In this document: positions 1 to 5,186 of the stretch, piece after piece | Layout: each line of letters begins with the position of its first letter | Position numbering within the stretch: the stretch's first letter is position 1 | Source: Pseudomonadota bacterium | GTDB taxonomy: Bacteria; Pseudomonadota; Gammaproteobacteria; Burkholderiales; Methylophilaceae | Reading direction: 5' to 3' | Length of the DNA: 6,847 nt | Assembly (NCBI GenBank): GCA_023459535.1 | Contig: JAEWTK010000234.1 | Span: forward strand, 1-6,847 | Program-made: the position numbers and the translations under genes | Notes under the pieces: model-generated | Databases searched by the model: none | What the model was told of the DNA's origin: nothing | What the model saw: only the letters and a program-made list of their open reading frames with translations

Positions 1-1050
1 ATCCAGCACTGCATCTGCGCCGATGGCTTTGCTGAGCAATCCCTTGATGGTTGAAGCAAAGGCGTATGCGTCTGACGCGCTGCTGGAAAAAACGGCGAGA
101 TCGGTGCCGGAAAGCCGGGCGGCGAACGCGTCAATGTCTTTTTCTGCAAAGCCCTGCAATGCCTGACCCATGCGGTGTAGCAGCGCATTAGTCTCGTCGT
201 GGCCCAGGGTTTTGTCGATGCGGCTCAAGTCGTCGAGGTGAGTGACGACCAGCAGTCCCTGATTGAAATCCTCGTCTTCACTGGTCATGGCGCTGACGCG
301 GTTGAAGAAATAGGTGCGATTCATCAAACCGGTCGTGTTGTCGTAGTTGGCTTCCAGCCGCAGCTTTTCCAGTCTGCCGGATTCCGCGGTGAGCATGAGG
401 CGGATGCGCTCGCTGAGCTGATTCATGGTTTCGACCAGTAATCTGAATTCACGCGTTTTCGGGACATTGGAGCTGATGAATCGTTTCTCGCCGATGGCCT
501 CGGCCTGTTGCACGACATCGTTCAGCGGACGCAGCAGGCGTTTGAGCAGCAGGCTGCCGATCAAGGCGCCGAATAGACCGATCAGCACACTGACTGCGAA
601 CATGCGCTGACTGGCTTCCCACAAGCCTTCATATGCGAAGCGCGTATCACTTTCGATGCGCAGACGGCCATATTGCGACCAGCCGTCCTGTACTTGCGCA
701 TAGCCCGGGTGAACATCCATTGCGGTCAACTGAACAAACCAGGCTGGCGCGTTGGTCTGCTGGCTTTCCTTGCTACGCTCCAATATCAGGTTGCCGTTGG
801 GGTCTGACAACCGGATCAGCTGGTAATGACCGGTATCGAACTGTGCTGCAATCAGCAGTTCCAGATTGATGGGGTCTTTTTCCATCTGCGACATGGTGAG
901 CGCCAGCGAGGTAGCGTTGTCCATGTTCTTTTCCTGGATCTGTTCAATGATATAGTCGCGGCTGGATGAAACCATGGTGGCCAAGCTGGCGCTGAAGACG
1001 AGCACGACCAGCACAATTGTCGCGATCCAAAGTTGTTTGATTAAAGACAT
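1..1050 (-). CDS. lapD: LapD-like c-di-GMP receptor (HAMP, degenerate GGDEF), C-terminus outside window
   Basis: Inner-membrane receptor that reads cytoplasmic c-di-GMP and, when bound, sequesters the periplasmic protease LapG so that the surface adhesin is kept. The frame is open from ATG at 1050 to the left edge (350 residues). Visible in order: first membrane helix about residues 6-25; periplasmic LapD/MoxY-type domain about 26-150, with W124 in a GWxQ context matching the tryptophan that Pseudomonas LapD inserts into LapG; second helix 151-169 (FAVSVLIGLFGALIG); HAMP region from 170 with RLLRPLNDV; GGDEF-domain start at 236-245 (YDNTTGLMNR). The GGDEF signature position reads SGTDL (314-318), so cyclase activity is very unlikely, as is typical for LapD. 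The EAL domain that binds c-di-GMP must lie beyond position 1. GAGG at 1059-1062 is a well-placed ribosome site, and the N-terminus MSLIKQL resembles known LapD starts. Transcribed after lapG with a 19-bp gap. Confidence 0.93.
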   Translation of the reverse strand, partial: MSLIKQLWIATIVLVVLVFSASLATMVSSSRDYIIEQIQEKNMDNATSLALTMSQMEKDPINLELLIAAQFDTGHYQLIRLSDPNGNLILERSKESQQTNAPAWFVQLTAMDVHPGYAQVQDGWSQYGRLRIESDTRFAYEGLWEASQRMFAVSVLIGLFGALIGSLLLKRLLRPLNDVVQQAEAIGEKRFISSNVPKTREFRLLVETMNQLSERIRLMLTAESGRLEKLRLEANYDNTTGLMNRTYFFNRVSAMTSEDEDFNQGLLVVTHLDDLSRIDKTLGHDETNALLHRMGQALQGFAEKDIDAFAARLSGTDLAVFSSSASDAYAFASTIKGLLSKAIGADAVLD

Positions 1051-1056
1051 ATCAAG

Positions 1057-1062
1057 TACCTC
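1057..1062 (-). promoter_or_regulatory. Ribosome binding site of lapD
   Basis: On the minus strand GAGGTA lies eight bases upstream of the lapD ATG, within the 19-bp lapG-lapD gap. It fixes the start at 1050 and supports independent initiation of lapD within the operon. Confidence 0.7.
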
Positions 1063-1069
1063 ATTTTAT

Positions 1070-1783
1070 TTACTCTATACCTTCGTTTCTGGCGCGTTCA
1101 AGCAAACCCCGCCATCGCGATAAATGGGTCGAGGAATCTCCTCTGGAACTACTGGAGCTCCCCACCCACAAGCCATTACTGTTAAAACCAAAAATCGGTT
1201 TGAGATCCGTTCTTCTCGAAGCGCCACGGATATCACTGATCAGATTGTCAAGAATCAGCGGTTCTGCATCCGGTGTTGCGTAATAGCTAAGCACCATGTG
1301 TGCCTGAAAGATGCGGCTGTTCGGCCCGCCGATTTGCGCGCGAACATAAGTCAGTCGCAATTTGTCGTTGGATATGCCCAGTTCGCGCAGGAACATGTAC
1401 TTGGCGATGCTGAAATCCTCGCAATCGCCGGCCTCGCGTCCCAGTGATTCCAGGGGGGTTGCCCAGTAGTCGGACTTGCCCCAGATGTCGATATCATTGC
1501 CGAAGATGCGGATCTTCTGATTGACGAACAGGTTGATACGTTTGAGTTTTTCCTGTTCGGTGACGTCTTGCAGTTGGCTGAGCAGCGTTCTCAGGTCGGT
1601 GATGTTCTGCTGTCCGCGCGCGCCGTATTGCTGCGAGGCCAGGCTAAGTAAACGATCGAAATTGATGGCGGCACTACTGTAGCCGGGAAGGAAAAAAGCG
1701 AAGAAAAAAGCAAAAAAGCAGATGCTAGTGCAGAGCCAGGCTCTGTATCTGTGGAATTTATTTATAATCAGCAGTTTAATCAT
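1070..1783 (-). CDS. lapG: LapG-like periplasmic cysteine protease (transglutaminase-like, peptidase C93)
   Basis: Calcium-dependent periplasmic protease that, in the Pseudomonas system, cuts the N-terminus of a giant LapA-type adhesin and releases it from its outer-membrane pore. The 237-residue product starts with a basic segment and a very hydrophobic stretch (about 16-33, FFAFFFAFFLPG), then an SSAA cleavage-like site near 39. The catalytic triad is visible: C121 in GDCEDF, H162 in QAHMVL and D179 in LILDN. The acidic residues D120, E122 and D123 around the cysteine match the calcium-binding set described for LapG. Length is normal for the family. The first ATG is the only one before residue 130. 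Its ribosome site is poor (an AGG lies only two bases away), so a nearby alternative start is possible, but the signal peptide needs this region. It sits immediately upstream of lapD, the usual lapG-lapD order, and is divergent from the TolC gene, its likely partner pore. Confidence 0.95.
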   Translation of the reverse strand: MIKLLIINKFHRYRAWLCTSICFFAFFFAFFLPGYSSAAINFDRLLSLASQQYGARGQQNITDLRTLLSQLQDVTEQEKLKRINLFVNQKIRIFGNDIDIWGKSDYWATPLESLGREAGDCEDFSIAKYMFLRELGISNDKLRLTYVRAQIGGPNSRIFQAHMVLSYYATPDAEPLILDNLISDIRGASRRTDLKPIFGFNSNGLWVGSSSSSRGDSSTHLSRWRGLLERARNEGIE

Positions 1784-1821
1784 TACCTGTCGCTGATATT
1801 GAATCCGCTGGCCTTGTAATA

Positions 1822-1837
1822 TGGCATGAGAGTTGCG
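1822..1837 (+). promoter_or_regulatory. Candidate sigma-54 (-24/-12) promoter facing the tolC-family gene
   Basis: TGGCATGAGAGTTGCG matches the sigma-54 consensus TGGCACG-N4-TTGCW at every fixed position but two. GG is at 1823-1824 and GC at 1835-1836, the exact 12-base register. A start would fall near 1847-1848, leaving a leader of about 118 bases before the ATG at 1966. No activator site was identified. A single match in a short spacer can arise by chance, so this is a candidate only. Confidence 0.45.
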
Positions 1838-1881
1838 ATACGCATTGTCAGGTAATTGCAGTTTAGGCTTGAAATTTAAAG

Positions 1882-1895
1882 ATTAACCTGTTAAT
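1882..1895. promoter_or_regulatory. Palindromic operator candidate in the lapG/tolC divergent spacer
   Basis: ATTAAC-CT-GTTAAT is a perfect 6-bp inverted repeat with a 2-bp centre, inside the AT-rich part of the 182-bp divergent region (1784-1965). It overlaps a weak TTGAAA (1869-1874) / TAATTT (1892-1897) sigma-70-like pair. It could be a regulator site for the plus-strand gene; the regulator is unknown. Confidence 0.3.
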
Positions 1896-1931
1896 TTCCA
1901 TCATAACTTATTGAATAAATATAAAATAACT

Positions 1932-1947
1932 AAGCCAATAGTGGCTT
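1932..1947 (+). promoter_or_regulatory. Leader hairpin just upstream of the tolC-family start
   Basis: AAGCCA, loop ATAG, TGGCTT gives a 6-bp stem with a 4-base loop, ending 18 bases before the ATG at 1966. The start has only a weak Shine-Dalgarno (AAGG at 1949-1952, 13 bases away), so this leader structure might influence translation. This is inferred from position only. Confidence 0.3.
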
Positions 1948-1965
1948 CAAGGCAAAGTTAGCGCA

Positions 1966-4248
1966 ATGATTCGGACAAAAAACAAGTACACAAACTGTCG
2001 AAATTTCATCACCATTGTTATGCTCACGGCGTTGAGTGCCCCGGCGATCGCTCATGCGGACACATCGCATACTTTACAGCAAATCGTCGAAAAGACGGTG
2101 ACTTCCAATCCGGAAGTACAGGCTAGGTACCATAACTTTACGGCGGCCGAGCAGGAAACTTTAGTCACACGGGGCCGTTTGCTGCCGCAACTGGACCTGA
2201 CCTCGACTTATCGCGACCAGGAAAAAATGGTGCCGGACCCTGGTAATACCGGCATACCGGAAAATCGCACCGCGCTGGTACTGCGTCAATTGTTGTTCGA
2301 TGGTTTCATCACCTCCAATGAGATGAACCGTCTGAGCCATGCTTCGCGCGTGCGTTTCTATGAACTGCAGAGCACTATGCAGAAAGTGGGCCTGGAAGCC
2401 ACGCGCGCCTATCTCGACATTCAGCGTTATCGGCAGTTGTCGGACTATGCAAAGGATAATTACGTTACCCATAAGCAGTTCTATGACCGTATCGAGGAGC
2501 GCGTGCTGGCAGGAGTTGGCCGTCGCGTCGACCTCGAACAGGCCAGTGGCCGCTTGGCATTGGCAGAAGCCAACCTGCTGACCGAATTGACCAATTTACA
2601 TGACGCCACAGCCAATTATCAGCGGCTGGTCGGTGAACTGCCGCCTGATACCTTGCCGGAAATCGATCTTGCGGCACTCGGCGTTTCAAACACTGCGGTG
2701 GAAGCATTGGATCTCGCCTACAAGCAGAATCCCGATCTGCTGGCGGCGATCGAGAATATCGTGGCCACCGAAAACGAAGTGAAAAGCAAGCGTGGCAGCT
2801 ATATGCCGCGGCTGGATCTGCAGGCAACCAAGGTGCTGGACACCAGTTCCGACGGCAGAAACAGCGCACAGGCGGCCGATGTGCTGGAGCTGACGCTCAA
2901 TTTCAACTTGTTCAACGGTTTGTCTGACCGTTCTGCCATCAGTCAGGCTGCCGAAAAACTGATCAGCACGCAGGATCTACGTGACAAGGCCTGTATCGAC
3001 ACTCGGCAGACGGTGGCGATTGCCTACAACGATATCGAGCGTTTGCGTGAGCAATTGGTCTACCGCGACCAGCATCAATTGTCGATCGAGAAAGCGCGCG
3101 AAGCCTATCGCCGCCAGTTTGATATCGGTCAGCGCACCTTGCTGGACTTGCTGGATACCGAGAACGAATACTTTCAGGCAAGGCGCGCCTATGCCAACAC
3201 CGAATACGACCTCGAAGCCGCTTTTGCCCGCACCTATGCCGGGCAGGGCGAGTTGCTGAACAAGCTCGGTGTAGTGCGTGCCGGTTTGCCTGACTATGGC
3301 CGTGCCGAATATTTCGATCGGCAGAATGTCTGCCAGGCGGTCGCCCCAAGTATGCCCAAGGTGGACAAAAAAGAACTGCTGGAGAGGGCCAAGCCACTCA
3401 GTGACTCCATGAAGCCGCCGGCGCTGAAAGTGCCGCCAGAGAAGATTCCGCCGTTGAGTCAGGAGTCGGCCGTGCATGCTCGTGTCGAAGGCTGGGGCAA
3501 GGCCTGGGAAAGCCGCAATCTGGATGCTTACCTCAGTTACTATGCGGAAAAATTCACGCCTTCTTACGGCATGAGCAAGGCTGAATGGCTCAAGCAGAGA
3601 ACTTATCGGATCAGAACCCCAGACACGATCAAACTGGGGCTGAAGAACATCAAGGTTACCGTGAACGGTGACAAGGCGGTAGCGAATGTGCAGATGCCGC
3701 AGGAGGCACTTGCAGACTTCGGTCAGGAATACGAGAACTCGAAGGGTTACAAGGACGAAGTGCGGAAAGAGTTGGGGTTCGAGTTGATTGAAGGTAGTTG
3801 GCAGATCGTACGCGAATCTGTGGTCGATTGCGTCAATGGTCCATGTCAATGGCAAATTAAAAAGTTCGGGGATGCCGTGGTCGCTGTCACCCCGGTTGAT
3901 AATGCCGCTCCCGCTGCCAGCGATGTCAAAACAGCACTGAACCAATGGAAAAGCGCATGGGAGCAGCATGATTATCATGCCTATGTTGCCATATACTCGG
4001 ATAACTTTACGCCGCAGAAATTTTCCGACAGGCAGGCATGGCTGGAGGAGAGAAAAGAAAAGCTGGAAAAGGCCGGCAAGTTGAAATTAAGTCTTAATGA
4101 CGTCAGGATCGAAGAAAATACTGACAAGGCGATTGTCCGTTTCAAGCAAACCTACCAGACCAGCAGCTACTCGCTGAAAGCGAACAAGGAATTGCATATG
4201 CAGAAAACCGACGGCAACTGGCGCATAGTGCAAGAGATCGTCAATTGA
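1966..4248 (+). CDS. TolC-family outer-membrane efflux/secretion protein with two C-terminal NTF2-like domains (LapE-like)
   Basis: Outer-membrane channel for a type I secretion system, probably the pore in which a Lap-type adhesin is retained, given its position divergent from lapG-lapD. The 760-residue product has a signal peptide ending AIAHA (about residue 31). Two outer-membrane-efflux repeats follow: about 35-225 (SNPEVQARYHNF, LRQLLFDGF) and 245-435 (QNPDLLAAIEN, LNFNLFNGL, FDIGQRTLLDLLDTENEYFQA). A proline-rich linker (about 475-500, KPPALKVPPEKIPP) leads to two related NTF2/SnoaL-like domains. Both have a W-x-x-AW helix start: VEGWGKAWESRNLDAYLSYY at 508-527 and LNQWKSAWEQHDYHAYVAIY at 658-677. 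Each is followed by F-TP, an AWL/EWL helix and a closing W-IV-E strand (611-617, 751-757). Ordinary TolC proteins end near 420-480 residues, so the roughly 260-residue tail is an extension, likely periplasmic. The ATG at 1966 is needed for the signal peptide, although its ribosome site is weak. Confidence 0.93.
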   Translation: MIRTKNKYTNCRNFITIVMLTALSAPAIAHADTSHTLQQIVEKTVTSNPEVQARYHNFTAAEQETLVTRGRLLPQLDLTSTYRDQEKMVPDPGNTGIPENRTALVLRQLLFDGFITSNEMNRLSHASRVRFYELQSTMQKVGLEATRAYLDIQRYRQLSDYAKDNYVTHKQFYDRIEERVLAGVGRRVDLEQASGRLALAEANLLTELTNLHDATANYQRLVGELPPDTLPEIDLAALGVSNTAVEALDLAYKQNPDLLAAIENIVATENEVKSKRGSYMPRLDLQATKVLDTSSDGRNSAQAADVLELTLNFNLFNGLSDRSAISQAAEKLISTQDLRDKACIDTRQTVAIAYNDIERLREQLVYRDQHQLSIEKAREAYRRQFDIGQRTLLDLLDTENEYFQARRAYANTEYDLEAAFARTYAGQGELLNKLGVVRAGLPDYGRAEYFDRQNVCQAVAPSMPKVDKKELLERAKPLSDSMKPPALKVPPEKIPPLSQESAVHARVEGWGKAWESRNLDAYLSYYAEKFTPSYGMSKAEWLKQRTYRIRTPDTIKLGLKNIKVTVNGDKAVANVQMPQEALADFGQEYENSKGYKDEVRKELGFELIEGSWQIVRESVVDCVNGPCQWQIKKFGDAVVAVTPVDNAAPAASDVKTALNQWKSAWEQHDYHAYVAIYSDNFTPQKFSDRQAWLEERKEKLEKAGKLKLSLNDVRIEENTDKAIVRFKQTYQTSSYSLKANKELHMQKTDGNWRIVQEIVN

Positions 4249-4334
4249 CCCTGGTTTTTGCATGCAGATTGTTCAACGCATTTGAATGAACTGCCGTCGC
4301 GTATTCTTCAATTAAAAAAACACCTGCATGGTGT

Positions 4335-4340
4335 TAGAAT
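4335..4340 (+). promoter_or_regulatory. Probable -10 box of the tRNA-Leu promoter
   Basis: TAGAAT precedes a GC-rich discriminator (ACGCACC). A weak TTAAAA at 4312-4317 sits 17 bases upstream as a possible -35. Transcription would start near 4347, about 50 bases before the tRNA. The -35 is poor, so confidence is modest. The rest of 4249-4397 holds no gene I can see. Confidence 0.4.
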
Positions 4341-4397
4341 ACGCACCTTGTTTTATGTGCACCATCAGCGGTCGATCGACTGCCTGAAAGTCAGATT

Positions 4398-4484
4398 GCC
4401 CGGGTGGTGAAATTGGTAGACACAAGAGACTTAAAATCTCTCGCTCGAAAGGGCGTGCCGGTTCGATTCCGGCCCCGGGCACCA
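4398..4484 (+). tRNA. tRNA-Leu(UAA)
   Basis: The full cloverleaf can be read: acceptor stem GCCCGGG (4398-4404) with CCCGGGC (4474-4480), discriminator A and encoded CCA to 4484. The anticodon arm is AGAGA / TCTCT (4425-4429, 4437-4441) around loop CTTAAAA, giving anticodon TAA at 4432-4434. The long variable arm (about 4442-4456) is diagnostic of a class II tRNA. The T arm is GCCGG-TTCGATT-CCGGC (4457-4473). It decodes UUA/UUG leucine codons. Its 3' end faces the element-like region to the right, a common insertion site for tyrosine-recombinase elements. Confidence 0.97.
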
Positions 4485-4499
4485 TAAAACAAGTAAATA

Positions 4500-4524
4500 A
4501 ACCAGCTACTTAGCTGGTTTTTTT
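4500..4524 (+). terminator. Rho-independent terminator of tRNA-Leu
   Basis: AACCAGCT (4500-4507), loop ACTT, AGCTGGTT (4512-4519), then a T run to 4524: an 8-bp stem with a U tract starting 16 bases after the tRNA CCA end. Confidence 0.9.
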
Positions 4525-4529
4525 ATTGC

Positions 4530-4599
4530 CTGTAATCATCTGTAATTATTTCATGTTATTTCATATTTTGATTATTCAGTGTGACAAATGAGTGACAAA
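4530..4599. repeat. AT-rich stretch with short direct repeats next to the tRNA
   Basis: Three pairs of short repeats follow the terminator: CTGTAATCAT / CTGTAATTAT (4530-4549), TTATTTCATG / TTATTTCATA (4546-4565), and GTGACAAA at 4581-4588 and 4592-4599 with an 11-bp period. No gene is seen from 4525 to 4750. Ordered ten-base repeats beside a tRNA would suit recombinase arm sites or repressor half-sites; which one cannot be decided from sequence. Confidence 0.5.
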
Positions 4600-4643
4600 A
4601 TCCTTGATGTCCGTAATGGAAAATAACCATATAAAATAATGTG

Positions 4644-4671
4644 TTGTAAATTTTAAAAATTAAGATAAAAT
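4644..4671 (+). promoter_or_regulatory. Candidate sigma-70 promoter of the element's DNA-binding/replication operon
   Basis: TTGTAA (4644-4649) and TAAAAT (4666-4671) with a 16-bp spacer match four and five of six consensus bases. The start would lie near 4678, directly at the large palindrome, and the transcript would lead into the genes at 4821 and 5183. Confidence 0.5.
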
Positions 4672-4678
4672 CACAATC

Positions 4679-4701
4679 GAGTGACAAATTATTTGTCACT
4701 C
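4679..4701. promoter_or_regulatory. 23-bp perfect palindrome, likely repressor operator
   Basis: The half-site GAGTGACAAAT, one central T and the exact reverse complement form a perfect 23-bp inverted repeat just after the predicted -10. The core GTGACAAA also occurs twice in direct orientation at 4581-4599. A palindrome over the transcription start with spare half-sites upstream is typical of an autoregulated phage or plasmid control region. The cognate regulator may be the 121-residue protein encoded downstream, but this is inference. Confidence 0.6.
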
Positions 4702-4716
4702 AACATATTCATCAAC

Positions 4717-4730
4717 TTGGGTTCGCCCAA
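4717..4730 (+). promoter_or_regulatory. Leader hairpin with TTCG tetraloop
   Basis: TTGGG-TTCG-CCCAA forms a 5-bp stem closed by the stable TTCG loop. It lies between the palindrome and the Shine-Dalgarno at 4740-4746, in the predicted 5' leader of the operon. Confidence 0.45.
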
Positions 4731-4750
4731 CATTAACGAAGGAGGAAGCA

Positions 4751-4780
4751 ATGCAAGATTTTCAAATCTCATCCGCCTGA
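4751..4780 (+). CDS. Possible 9-residue leader peptide (uORF)
   Basis: AAGGAGG at 4740-4746 is a near-perfect anti-16S match, four bases before ATG 4751. The frame encodes only MQDFQISSA and stops with TGA at 4778-4780, 40 bases before the next start (4821). It may be a regulatory leader peptide, or the remnant start of a gene broken by frameshift. No repeated codons suggest amino-acid attenuation. It is supported only by the ribosome site. Confidence 0.35.
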   Translation: MQDFQISSA

Positions 4781-4820
4781 TAGCTTGCCGGCAACAAAAG
4801 GGTGAGATTGGGAGTGATGC

Positions 4821-5186
4821 ATGTTTTCTCAATCTGAACAGCGGCAGGATTATCTGGCCGACTTTCTAAACGGTTTTCCAGATGTAATCGACGCAGATCT
4901 GCTTGCGCAAATCTGTGGCTGGAAAAATTATCGTATCGTCCATCAAAGAAAAGCTCGCTTGCCCAAAGACGAGCAAGGGAGGGTGTTGCCGGAGTTTCAG
5001 GGAACGCTTTTACCCTGGTTAATTCAAGCGCCAGGCGGGGCGCGGTATGTTTTTACGCGCAAGGCGGTTTATGACTGGATGGCGTCGAACGGGCCGGCGC
5101 GAACGACAATAAAGAAACGCGGCCGACCAAAGGGTTCGAAGTCACGCCGGGGAATAGGGCGCGCTGAGCTGGAGGCACGAGCATGA
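4821..5186 (+). CDS. Small basic DNA-binding-type protein with AT-hook-like tail, unknown function
   Basis: A 121-residue protein I do not recognise by name. The first part has a short helical segment (VIDADLLAQICGWKNYR, 22-38) that could be the recognition element of an excisionase/AlpA-like fold. A mid region (GTLLPWLIQAPGGARYVFTR, 61-80, then KAVYDWM) follows. The C-terminal tail KKRGRPKGSKSRR (98-110) has the GRP core and flanking basic residues of an AT-hook, a minor-groove binding motif suited to the AT-rich region upstream. GGGAG at 4810-4814, six bases before ATG, supports the start. The TGA overlaps the ATG of the next gene (ATGA, 5183-5186), so the two are translationally coupled. 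Possible roles are operator-binding repressor, excisionase or replication accessory factor. Neighbours and basic tail favour DNA binding; the specific role is undecided. Confidence 0.75.
   Translation: MFSQSEQRQDYLADFLNGFPDVIDADLLAQICGWKNYRIVHQRKARLPKDEQGRVLPEFQGTLLPWLIQAPGGARYVFTRKAVYDWMASNGPARTTIKKRGRPKGSKSRRGIGRAELEARA

Noticed and set aside
199..869. Three plus-strand open frames of 61-80 codons
   Set aside because: They lie antisense inside lapD, whose minus-strand frame is open over the whole stretch and matches LapD domain order.
2977..3978. Minus-strand open frame of 333 codons
   Set aside because: It is the complement of the TolC-family gene, which has clear domain signatures; there is no ribosome site and the composition is not protein-like.
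4319..4335. AACACC-TGCAT-GGTGTT hairpin next to an A run, terminator-like on the minus strand
   Set aside because: No minus-strand gene would end here, the stem is short, and its right arm overlaps the probable tRNA -10 box.
4681..4869. Plus-strand frame from a GTG at 4681 (62 codons)
   Set aside because: The GTG is inside the palindromic operator with no ribosome site, and the frame overlaps the well-supported start at 4821.
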